Below, piece by piece: positions 1 through 6,115 of a stretch of DNA of 8,320 nt. The notes below the pieces were generated by a model, which did no database searches, was not told the origin of the DNA, and worked only from the letters and a program-made list of their open reading frames with translations. Position numbers and translations under genes: made by a program. Every line of letters starts with the position of its first letter. Positions within the stretch are counted from its first letter, which is position 1. The stretch is from Coleofasciculus sp. S288 (GTDB lineage Bacteria > Cyanobacteriota > Cyanobacteriia > Cyanobacteriales > Coleofasciculaceae), in contig JAIUYC010000116.1 in assembly GCA_020216575.1 (NCBI GenBank), forward strand, positions 1 through 8,320, written 5' to 3'.

Positions 1-915
1 AGCACGTCCCGCACCGACTAAAATTTCATCAACCGTAACTGACTCTGACGTTCCATTGCAAGTATAGTGTAGTGTTTTGCCTGCACTAGTCTTTTCCACC
101 CGTTGCATCTGGCAACCCAGCACTAAGTGAATGCCTTCCCGGATCAGGATAGTTTGAACAATTTCGGCAGCATCGGCATCTTCTTTATTGAGAAGGTGAG
201 TTCCTCGATGGAAAATCACGACCTCACACCCCAAGCGCCGGAACGCCTGAGCCAATTCGCAACCAATGGGCCCCCCACCAATCACAGCAAGGCGTTGTGG
301 ACGTTCGGTAAGAGAAAAAACCGTTTCATTGGTGAGAAAACCTGCCTCTTCAATCCCCTGAATCGGAGGTCGTACCGCTCTAGCCCCTGTCGCAATGACA
401 GCTTTCTTAAACCGGAGTTTGCGATCGCCAACTTCAACAGTATTATCCCTGGAAAAACGACCCTCCCCTAAGAACACATCCACCCCAATCTTCTGGAAAC
501 GCTGAACCGAATCGTGATGGCTGATACCTGCCCGAACGCGACGCATCCGTTCCATCACGGCGGGAAAATCAACGTCAATCGGTTCTGGAACGCGAACTCC
601 CAAGGCTTCCGCATCCCATATCTCACCTACAACCCGAGAAGAGCGGATAACGCACTTAGAAGGGACGCAACCGACGTTCAAGCAATCCCCACCCATGAGG
701 TGCTTTTCAATCAATGCAACTTTCAAGCCCAAGCCCAAACCTGCTGCACCTGCCGCTACCACTAAGCCCGCCGTGCCAGCACCAATCACAACCAAATCGT
801 AACAATCTGCGGGTTTAGGATTCACCCAATCCGGTGGATGAACATAAGACACTAATGTCTGGTTATGCACATCCATTGGGGGCACAGTTACGTTTTTAAA
901 GGCTGAATTTGACAT
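1..915 (-). CDS. Mercuric-reductase-like FAD/NAD(P)-dependent disulfide oxidoreductase (N-terminal 305 residues; 3' end outside window)
   Basis: Reading the complement from ATG 915 gives 305 uninterrupted codons to the left edge, so the C-terminus is missing. GGAG at 922-925 lies 6 nt before the ATG. Seen: the FAD dinucleotide fold VVIGAGTAG (42-50), E70 at the end of the second strand, the redox-active pair C78/C83 in GGDCLNVGCVPSK (75-87), an ATGARA segment (175-180), the NAD(P)H fold VIGGGPIGCE (211-220), and the start of a second FAD motif (GAGRA) at the edge. This is a class I pyridine nucleotide-disulfide oxidoreductase, the family of MerA, lipoamide dehydrogenase and glutathione reductase. 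There is no N-terminal heavy-metal-binding (NmerA) domain, only a ~40-residue leader. The C-terminal vicinal cysteines that define true Hg(II) reductases are out of view, so substrate is unproven. Proteins with the GGDCLN signature are often adjacent or fused to TVP38/TMEM64 domains, as here. Confidence 0.93.
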   Translation of the reverse strand, partial: MSNSAFKNVTVPPMDVHNQTLVSYVHPPDWVNPKPADCYDLVVIGAGTAGLVVAAGAAGLGLGLKVALIEKHLMGGDCLNVGCVPSKCVIRSSRVVGEIWDAEALGVRVPEPIDVDFPAVMERMRRVRAGISHHDSVQRFQKIGVDVFLGEGRFSRDNTVEVGDRKLRFKKAVIATGARAVRPPIQGIEEAGFLTNETVFSLTERPQRLAVIGGGPIGCELAQAFRRLGCEVVIFHRGTHLLNKEDADAAEIVQTILIREGIHLVLGCQMQRVEKTSAGKTLHYTCNGTSESVTVDEILVGAGRA

Positions 916-985
916 CAGTAACTCCTATTTAGAATATCTCCACGGTCGTCCTGGCTTGGCACTGGACTTGATGGAAGAATTTCGT

Positions 986-1153
986 CGGAACTTTGAGCTT
1001 GGAACTCGAAATCTGGAGTTCAGAACTCGGAACTTTGAGCTTGGAACTTGAAATTTGGAGTCCAGAACTCGGAACTTTGAGCTTGGAACTCGAAACTTGG
1101 AGTCCAGAACTCGGAACTTTGAGCTTGGAACTCGAAATTTGGAGTCCAGAACT
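986..1153. repeat. Four tandem copies of a 42-bp repeat (each two diverged 21-bp halves)
   Basis: Units start at 986, 1028, 1070 and 1112, and a broken fifth begins at 1154. Each begins CGGAACTTTGAGC and ends GGAGTCCAGAACT (GGAGTTCAGAACT in the first). The copies differ at only a few positions. Each unit splits into two 21-bp halves that match at about 14 of 21 bases, so the array probably grew from a 21-bp ancestor. The length is a multiple of three and several frames are stop-free. It is a minisatellite-type short tandem repeat, of a kind common between cyanobacterial genes. Confidence 0.95.
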
Positions 1154-1287
1154 CGACGGTTTAACCTCACAACTCAAAAGGTTGTGGCTGTGAGCGATCG
1201 CTTCTTGGAATTTGCGATTGCCCTTGATACTCAAGACAGCCACCCACAGACAATTGCCCACAACAAAGGAATGAAAATCTACCTCCC

Positions 1288-1308
1288 CTGACTCCTGACT
1301 CCTGACTT
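1288..1308. repeat. Three tandem heptamers (CTGACTC-type)
   Basis: The sequence reads CTGACTC, CTGACTC, CTGACTT without gaps. It resembles the short tandemly repeated heptamers (STRR) described in filamentous cyanobacteria. It lies just downstream of the TVP38-like gene that ends at 1360. Confidence 0.8.
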
Positions 1309-1359
1309 CTAAAAACAGGTATATTCCCTCCAACTGAGAACTGCTACATTGGGCTAACT

Positions 1360-2160
1360 CTAATTGATTTGTTCTGTCCCATTGTTCTGATGATCTAAAA
1401 CTTGCTCGTCTAAAGCCTTCCGCGCCACACGGGTTACATAAATTGTCACAGCAACTGTAGCGATAAATCCTATGATCCGGATCGCCCATTGCACAGCAGG
1501 ATTGGTAGGTTGAGCCTCAGTCCCAATCGTGGCAATACTGCCAGCCAAGGAACCGATGTATACGTACATAATTGTTCCGGGAATCATGCCGACAGAACCG
1601 ATGACGTAGTCTTTGAGCGAAACTCCTGTGATGCCAAAAGCGTAGTTTAATAAATTGAATGGAAATATCGGAGAGAGTCGCGTCAAAAGAACAATCTTTA
1701 ATCCTTCTTTGCCAACCGCTCGGTCAATTGCCTTAAATTTGCTGTTGCCTTCGATTTTATTAGCAACCCAACCTCTGGCTAAATAACGTCCAACTAGGAA
1801 CGCCGCAGTAGCTCCCAATGTTGCACCGATAAAGACGTAGAGCGAACCCATCACGACACCAAAGACAACTCCAGCCCCTAAGGTGAGGATGGAGCCAGGG
1901 AAGAAAGCAACGGTAGCGATGATGTAGAGTAGGATGAAGGCGATCGCACCTGTGGCACCGAGGCTGTCAATCCACTGTAAAGCGTCTCGTAAAATAGTTT
2001 GAGGATTGAACCCTGGAGCCGTAGCAGAGTCCTGTGCCAAGGCGGGAGCAGTCGCAAATGCGATCGCACTGCCAACGGCAAGCAAAATTAGAACCCCCAC
2101 CCTGAACAGCTTCCTCAAGGTTCTGGTATGGGGTTGATATTCGCTCAGTTTATTGATCAT
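1360..2160 (-). CDS. TVP38/TMEM64 family (VTT/DedA-like) membrane protein, copy 1
   Basis: 266 residues from ATG 2160 to TAG. Seen: a hydrophobic N-terminal segment (about 20-38) ending in APALAQ (38-43), which looks like a signal peptidase I site or a first membrane helix; hydrophobic segments around 70-88, 95-124 and 224-243; and the VTT-domain hallmarks FFPGSILTLGAGVVFG (86-101), GRYLARGWV (124-132), TRLSPIFPFNLLNYAFG (160-176) and GMIPGTIMYVYIGS (191-204). The family belongs to the DedA/VTT superfamily of inner-membrane proteins with re-entrant hairpins, linked to lipid or small-molecule transport; the substrate of this branch is unknown. It is a close paralogue of the gene 32 bp upstream and likely co-transcribed with it. 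No good Shine-Dalgarno is visible before this ATG, so translation may be weak or coupled. Confidence 0.93.
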   Translation of the reverse strand: MINKLSEYQPHTRTLRKLFRVGVLILLAVGSAIAFATAPALAQDSATAPGFNPQTILRDALQWIDSLGATGAIAFILLYIIATVAFFPGSILTLGAGVVFGVVMGSLYVFIGATLGATAAFLVGRYLARGWVANKIEGNSKFKAIDRAVGKEGLKIVLLTRLSPIFPFNLLNYAFGITGVSLKDYVIGSVGMIPGTIMYVYIGSLAGSIATIGTEAQPTNPAVQWAIRIIGFIATVAVTIYVTRVARKALDEQVLDHQNNGTEQIN

Positions 2161-2192
2161 GACGTTACTTTAAATATAGGAAAACTGGCAGA

Positions 2193-2948
2193 TTAGCAAT
2201 TTTTGGTTGGGTCATGGGTGATTTCTTCGGTTAAAACGCTTTGAGCTAAAGCCTTCTTAGCGAGGCGCGTTACCCAAACCGTCACGGCAACGGTAGCGAT
2301 ACACCCAATCCCCTGTACCACCCACTGCGCAATTTGCGTTTCTGGACTCCTCGGTTGAGCGGACATGCCAATCGTGGCTAAGTCGCTAGCTAAGGAACCC
2401 ATGTAAACGTACATCACTGTCCCCGGAATCATACCAATGGAACCCAAGGTGTAGTCTTTGAGTGAAACCTGCGTAACTCCGAAGGCGTAATTTAAGAGGT
2501 TAAAGGGAAAGATGGGAGAAAGGCGAGTCAACAGGACAATTTTCCATCCCTCTCGAGCAACGGCTTCATTAATTGCTTTGAATTTGGCATTGCCCTGAAT
2601 TTTTCTGCAAACCCAATCTCGCGACAAATAACGTCCGATTAAGAACGCAACAATCGCTCCGAACGTTGCAGCAATTAAGACATAAACTGAACCCCAAAAC
2701 ACACCAAACAGGCAACCTCCTTTCAGCGTTAGGAGAGAACCTGGTATGAACAGTATCGTTGCTATGTTGTAGATGACGATAAATGCGATCGGTCCTAAAG
2801 CTCCAAGGCGTTCGACCCACAGGAATGAAGTTTGTAAAAGTTCCTGAATGTTGAAGTGGTTGGCAACAACAATTAGGGTGGCAACTAGAGTGCTAACCAG
2901 TACGAGTTTGAGCTTGCAATTAAAGCGGCGTTTGCTGAGTTGAGCCAT
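2193..2948 (-). CDS. TVP38/TMEM64 family (VTT/DedA-like) membrane protein, copy 2
   Basis: 251 residues from ATG 2948 to TAA. A single N-terminal membrane segment (about 14-30) precedes the VTT domain, without the ALAQ-type cleavage site of the other copy. Hallmarks: FIPGSLLTLKGGCLFG (67-82), GRYLSRDWV (105-113), TRLSPIFPFNLLNYAFG (141-157), GMIPGTVMYVYMGS (172-185). Residues 136-157 are identical to 155-176 of the neighbouring copy, and the domains align without large gaps, so the pair arose by tandem duplication. Differences include cysteines C79 and C114, absent at the matching sites in copy 1. The start lies 17 bp after the glycosyltransferase stop, which points to one transcript. The name 'SNARE-associated' in older annotation does not imply vesicle traffic in bacteria. 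Substrate unknown; the setting suggests an arsenic- or metal-linked envelope function. Confidence 0.93.
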   Translation of the reverse strand: MAQLSKRRFNCKLKLVLVSTLVATLIVVANHFNIQELLQTSFLWVERLGALGPIAFIVIYNIATILFIPGSLLTLKGGCLFGVFWGSVYVLIAATFGAIVAFLIGRYLSRDWVCRKIQGNAKFKAINEAVAREGWKIVLLTRLSPIFPFNLLNYAFGVTQVSLKDYTLGSIGMIPGTVMYVYMGSLASDLATIGMSAQPRSPETQIAQWVVQGIGCIATVAVTVWVTRLAKKALAQSVLTEEITHDPTKNC

Positions 2949-2965
2949 GGAACTTTCCGCGATCG

Positions 2966-3751
2966 CTAGCGGCTTGGAGTCGGTTTCGGTTTGGTTTGCC
3001 AGTCAGGACAAGCGTCGGGTTGACGGCGATACCAGCGAACCAGTCGTTCGGGCGAAACCCCTAGTAAATAGGCAAGAATGATAATTTGATTGATGAGCGT
3101 TGTTTGGAAAACTCCCCGCTTCAGCCATCGACGGGCTGATGTCACCACTGGTACAGGAATCAGGGCAATTCGACCTTTGCCTCTCAACCGACACATCAGT
3201 TCAAAATCTTCCATAATTGGCAACTCTAGAAAGCTGCCAATCTCATGAAATGTCTTAGCTTTCAAAAAGATGGCTTGATCGCCGTAGGGCAGTTGAAGAA
3301 AATGCGATCGCCAATTCACTCCCCATTCGATTAACCGCAACCTCCTCAACGGTGCATTAATCTGCAAGGCAAACGCCCCAGCCACTGGAGTTTTTCCACC
3401 TCTCCCGACACGCGACTTCAAGGCGGTGCGAACCATCGCGTCAAACTCAGGAGGCAAACGGGTATCAGCATGAAGAAACAGCAAAATCTCGCCAGTTGCT
3501 GCCTTAGCTCCCACATTCATTTGGCAAGCACGACCAGCAGGAGCCGAGAGAACATTCGCACCCAACGACTGAGCTAACCCAACCGTGCCATCTACGGAAC
3601 CGCCATCTACAACAATTACTTCCACATTCGTACTTGGATGAGTACTGATTAGGGTTTCTTTAAGAGTTTTTACCTCATTGAGAGCCGGAATGATAATGGA
3701 AATTTTTTCGATGTTGCTCAAGCGTTCCTCTGCTATTTTCTTTAACGTCAC
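2966..3751 (-). CDS. Family 2 glycosyltransferase, radical-SAM/ArsS-associated type (TIGR04283-like)
   Basis: 261 residues if translated from GTG 3751. Seen: the GT-A entry strand ISIIIPALNE (17-26), the nucleotide-binding VDGGSVDGT (48-56), AGRACQMNVGA (72-82), the metal-site motif LFLHADTRLP (91-100, DxD-like HAD), GDQAIFL (157-163) and the acceptor-side EDFELMCRLR (181-190). Cytosolic; no membrane segment is needed. The length fits the 'transferase 2, rSAM/selenodomain-associated' family, whose members lie near ArsS-like radical SAM proteins. Sugar donor and acceptor are unknown; a role in placing a sugar or aglycone in arsenosugar formation is inferred from linkage only. The start is uncertain: TTG 3721 (residue 11) has a better ribosome site (GAGG, 5 nt away) and keeps the whole domain. 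The stop codon is followed 17 bp later by the TVP38-like start, with a HIP1 site across the stop. Confidence 0.9.
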   Translation of the reverse strand: MTLKKIAEERLSNIEKISIIIPALNEVKTLKETLISTHPSTNVEVIVVDGGSVDGTVGLAQSLGANVLSAPAGRACQMNVGAKAATGEILLFLHADTRLPPEFDAMVRTALKSRVGRGGKTPVAGAFALQINAPLRRLRLIEWGVNWRSHFLQLPYGDQAIFLKAKTFHEIGSFLELPIMEDFELMCRLRGKGRIALIPVPVVTSARRWLKRGVFQTTLINQIIILAYLLGVSPERLVRWYRRQPDACPDWQTKPKPTPSR

Positions 3752-3797
3752 CCAACCAATGTTCCTTCGTTCAACGTTACGCGAGAGTCCCCACCCT

Positions 3798-3819
3798 CTG
3801 AACAGGAAAACCTGTTCAG
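3798..3819. repeat. 9-bp perfect inverted repeat with 4-nt loop in the glycosyltransferase leader
   Basis: CTGAACAGG, then AAAA, then CCTGTTCAG. It lies 46 bp upstream of the GTG start of the glycosyltransferase and 28 bp past the arsS terminator. On the minus strand no U-tract follows, so it is not a classic terminator. It could be a leader hairpin or an operator. Confidence 0.75.
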
Positions 3820-3846
3820 TTGACTATTTGGGATACAGGACTACTG

Positions 3847-3878
3847 AAAACTCAGGCTTCAACGCAGTAAGCCTGAGT
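3847..3878 (-). terminator. Intrinsic terminator-like hairpin after arsS
   Basis: On the minus strand, three bases past the arsS TAA, a perfect 10-bp stem (ACTCAGGCTT / AAGCCTGAGT) with a 9-nt loop runs into TTTT. The U-run is short, so read-through into the glycosyltransferase operon is possible. If efficient, it separates arsM-arsS from the downstream genes. Confidence 0.65.
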
Positions 3879-3881
3879 AGT

Positions 3882-4886
3882 TTATATCAAAGCACCACCA
3901 CAGCTAGAACCACACCCAGCCGTACAGCCATAGCAGTAAGACGCCGTCTGTATCTCCTGAATTAGGTCTAATGTGCCAGCTTCCAACAACTTAGCAACAG
4001 TTAGCGTCTCACCCTCGCGAGTTTTGGCCGGAAGGTTTGCCATCTGGTTAAAGTCGCAGTCATAGACATGACCTAAATAGTCAATCGAGAGTTCATCTCG
4101 ACACATTAAATGGTCAACTGTACCAGAATTGAAATGGGACTCCAAGAAATGCAGATAAGGTTTGTACAGTTTTTTGTGTTCGAGATGAAACTTAGTCCGA
4201 CCGACAGGTAGGTTTGTAATCGTAAATAAGTTATTAAAACAAACTCCAAAATGGTCTTGTAAGAACACCTTGTAATCGTGTTCGAGTCCAACCTGATTGG
4301 GGGTTAAGGAAAATTTTCCTGAGTTAGGAATTTGAGGGTTATACACTAAATCAAGCATTAAGTTGGAGTCTGTTCCATAACCCAGACGATTGAGCCATTG
4401 GAGAGCGTGGATCGAGGCATCGTACACACCAGCACCGCGCATTTTATCAACATTATCTTCGAGATAGCAGGGAAGCGAAGCAACAATTCTGAGATGATGC
4501 CGAGCGCAATAATCTGGAATATCGCCAAACCCTTCCTCGAAATAAATGGTCAAGTTAGAGCGAACAATCACCTGTTTCCCTTCTGACCGAGCTGCCTCTA
4601 CTAGTGGCTTAAAGCCATAAAGCATTTCAGGCGCACCGCCCGTGAGGTCTACAACCTGAATTTGGGGAAATTTATGAATTAGCTCAATTAACTGGTTACA
4701 AACCTCCGGAGAAAGTTCCTCAGTTCGCTTTGGACTAGCTTCCACATGGCAGTGAGTACAAGCCAGGTTGCAGCGTTTTCCCAGATTAATTTGTAAGACA
4801 GTAATTGGCTTTTTAGTTAGGGGGGAATCCAGCTTTTTCCTAAAGGAGGTAATGGCTGAATGTTCGATTACTTTTGACTGAATCAT
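3882..4886 (-). CDS. arsS: Arsenosugar biosynthesis radical SAM protein ArsS
   Basis: 334 residues from ATG 4886, with AAGGA 4 nt upstream. The radical SAM motif CNLACTHCHVEASP (C39, C43, C46) is followed by LTGGAPEM (81-88), which matches the SAM-binding GGE-type strand, and VRSNLT (108-113). The C-terminal half carries further cysteines (C140, C216, C262, C277) and the Cys-rich tail CYGCTAGCGSSCGG (C318, C321, C325, C329), which probably binds an auxiliary Fe-S cluster. This is the architecture of the 'radical SAM/Cys-rich' family TIGR04167; in some bacteria a tail cysteine is selenocysteine, here all are Cys. The established role of the ArsS family is to transfer the 5'-deoxyadenosyl radical to dimethylarsenite, forming dimethylarsinoyl-5'-deoxyadenosine, the arsenosugar precursor. 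It follows arsM by 18 bp, so substrate supply and use are encoded together. Cytosolic, oxygen-sensitive cluster expected. Confidence 0.94.
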   Translation of the reverse strand: MIQSKVIEHSAITSFRKKLDSPLTKKPITVLQINLGKRCNLACTHCHVEASPKRTEELSPEVCNQLIELIHKFPQIQVVDLTGGAPEMLYGFKPLVEAARSEGKQVIVRSNLTIYFEEGFGDIPDYCARHHLRIVASLPCYLEDNVDKMRGAGVYDASIHALQWLNRLGYGTDSNLMLDLVYNPQIPNSGKFSLTPNQVGLEHDYKVFLQDHFGVCFNNLFTITNLPVGRTKFHLEHKKLYKPYLHFLESHFNSGTVDHLMCRDELSIDYLGHVYDCDFNQMANLPAKTREGETLTVAKLLEAGTLDLIQEIQTASYCYGCTAGCGSSCGGALI

Positions 4887-4904
4887 TTTTTCCTTGAAAA
4901 AGAA

Positions 4905-5873
4905 CTAACAGCAACCACCACCGTTATAGTGCCAGGTTGAATCTGTAATCAGGATATCCTTTGGAAAGAATGTTGCTAACTTAGTTGCCGTTTTATCACA
5001 TACAGCAGTAGGTAAACCTTGTTGGAGAATATGTCCGGCTTGGTCATCAAAGGCAGGTTTTGAGCCAGTGTAGATAGCCGTTTTCCCTGTAAAAATGCAA
5101 GCACCATCGTCTGGGATTGGCACTTTGAAGGATACGGAATCGAGGCTTTCTAATAGTAAATGGTCGTCCAACCCATAGGTTTGGCGATCTAAAAGACGAT
5201 AAGGACGACGCGCCCGAATTTCGACCTGACCAAAGCCAACATTAACGAGGTGCTGGATATAGGACTCATAGGTGAGCGCTCCCGATAGACACATCGCCCG
5301 CAACCGTTCATCCTTTTGCAGATGCTCGGGAATCGGACGAGTGGCAATTGGATCACTCATCAGCAAGCGTCCATTGAGCTTTAAAACCCGAAACGCTTCC
5401 TGCAATGCTCGATGCAAATCGGCGGGTTCAAAGATATTAAATAAACAATTTTGCGCCACTACATCCACAGAAGCATCAGGAACGGGTAAGGCAAAAGCAT
5501 CCCCTTCTCGAATCTCCACAAAACTTGGCTCAAACCAAGGATTGTCTTTGGCGGCAAGTTCTAAATTACGGGTAGCCGCATCGCGCATCGCCGCCACTGG
5601 TTCAACTGCAATCACTGCCCCAGGACGGCGGGAAAAATAAGCAAATTGCAAGGCTTCCAATCCACCGCCAACACCAACATACAGTACAGTTGGGGCATCA
5701 GCCAATTCAGTCGGATGAACCGTCGTACCGCAGCCATAGTTCATCTCCTGCATCCGGAGTGGAATTTTTAGTCCTAGCAGTTGCAGAGGGCTGCTTTGGA
5801 CGCAACACAGACCAACCTGCGGTGTTTGGGCGACTTCACTATAAAATTTAGCAGTTGTTTCTAGGTAACTCAT
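4905..5873 (-). CDS. arsM: Arsenosugar-type arsenite S-adenosylmethionine methyltransferase (ArsM-like)
   Basis: 322 residues from ATG 5873. That start has GAGG 6 nt upstream and lies ~43 nt after a strong promoter. An in-frame ATG at 6011 would add 46 residues, but they include the promoter and look unlike the family. Seen: FYSEVAQTPQVGLCC (10-24), an N-terminal vicinal pair like the YYG-x-VL...CC opening of ArsM proteins; C48 in YGCG; the SAM fold VLYVGVGGG (63-71) with acidic E91 (AVEP) and EGDAFALP (123-130); NCLFNIF (142-148); C195 in AMCLSGALT, an ArsM-type arsenic-ligand position; and a C-terminal GGGCC end (318-322). The reaction is stepwise methylation of As(III) to mono- and dimethylarsenicals in the cytosol. 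The immediately following arsS uses the dimethyl product. It could be an ArsM variant dedicated to arsenosugars rather than to volatile arsine formation. Confidence 0.9.
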   Translation of the reverse strand: MSYLETTAKFYSEVAQTPQVGLCCVQSSPLQLLGLKIPLRMQEMNYGCGTTVHPTELADAPTVLYVGVGGGLEALQFAYFSRRPGAVIAVEPVAAMRDAATRNLELAAKDNPWFEPSFVEIREGDAFALPVPDASVDVVAQNCLFNIFEPADLHRALQEAFRVLKLNGRLLMSDPIATRPIPEHLQKDERLRAMCLSGALTYESYIQHLVNVGFGQVEIRARRPYRLLDRQTYGLDDHLLLESLDSVSFKVPIPDDGACIFTGKTAIYTGSKPAFDDQAGHILQQGLPTAVCDKTATKLATFFPKDILITDSTWHYNGGGCC

Positions 5874-5879
5874 CCCTAT

Positions 5880-5884
5880 CCTCA
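5880..5884 (-). promoter_or_regulatory. Ribosome binding site deciding the arsM start
   Basis: TGAGG on the minus strand, with 6 nt between its last G and ATG 5873. The alternative ATG at 6011 has no comparable site. Confidence 0.7.
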
Positions 5885-5922
5885 GCCTGTACGTTATTTT
5901 TTCCCATTTTTGGAGTCTAGCA

Positions 5923-5951
5923 ATTAGAGCGAATAAGGAATGTGTTGTCAA
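5923..5951 (-). promoter_or_regulatory. Sigma70-type promoter of arsM-arsS
   Basis: On the minus strand, a perfect -35 TTGACA (5946-5951) is followed by a 17-bp spacer and a -10 TCTAAT (5923-5928; five of six match TATAAT). Transcription would start near 5916, giving a ~43-nt leader before ATG 5873. I see no recognisable ArsR operator dyad over it, so the sequence does not show arsenic induction. Confidence 0.75.
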
Positions 5952-6087
5952 TAGGTGCAAACTGCCTCTGGCGCTGGTGAAGAAAGCGCCAATCGCTTCT
6001 AACAAGACCATCCATTAGAAGATACGAAGCTGAGATCAAAAAGGATTTACACAGAACTTACGCAAAATTATCTTTCAACCCCCATTA

Positions 6088-6115
6088 GTAGGGGCGAACG
6101 GCCGTTCGCCCCTAC
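6088..6115. repeat. 28-bp perfect palindrome (interspersed GTAGGGGCGAA-type element)
   Basis: The left arm is GTAGGGGCGAACGG and the right arm is its exact complement, with no spacer. GC-rich elements with GTAGGGGCG...CGCCCCTAC arms recur between genes in many cyanobacteria. The copy here is probably a member of such an interspersed family, either a non-autonomous mobile element or a structural repeat. Confidence 0.85.

Larger units (their letters stand above)
916..1359. other. Repeat-bearing spacer with no convincing gene
   Basis: This 444-bp gap separates the TVP38-like gene and the flavoprotein gene, both on the minus strand. It holds four 42-bp tandem repeats (986-1153), a weak 6-bp-stem hairpin (CACAAC...GTTGTG, 1168-1186), a HIP1 octamer (1194-1201) and a three-unit heptamer run (1288-1308). 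Several frames on both strands are open across it. They are low-complexity reflections of the 42-bp (14-codon) periodicity, have no ribosome site and resemble no family. I see no clear terminator after the TVP38-like gene. The only promoter-like sequence before the flavoprotein gene is an AT-rich TATTCT on the minus strand near 930, with no good -35. Confidence 0.7.

Noticed and set aside
127..765. Plus-strand open frames in the first 800 bases.
   Set aside because: They lie antisense to the flavoprotein, which has clear FAD, CXXXXC and NAD(P)H motifs over the same span.
986..1153. A possible CRISPR array in the tandem repeat.
   Set aside because: The 42-bp units abut directly, without unique spacers, and no cas gene is present.
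929..1489. A 186-codon minus-strand frame with 14-residue repeats, and similar plus-strand frames at 993-1291.
   Set aside because: They are produced by the 42-bp tandem repeat being stop-free in several frames. The longest overlaps the TVP38-like gene in another frame, and none has a ribosome site or a recognisable domain.
5874..6011. N-terminal 46-residue extension of ArsM.
   Set aside because: It overlaps the -35/-10 promoter, has no ribosome site at 6011, and the family opening starts at the internal methionine.
6088..6115. The 28-bp palindrome as a terminator or an ArsR operator.
   Set aside because: No T-run follows on either strand, it is more than 130 bp upstream of the arsM promoter, and its sequence matches the style of interspersed cyanobacterial repeats.
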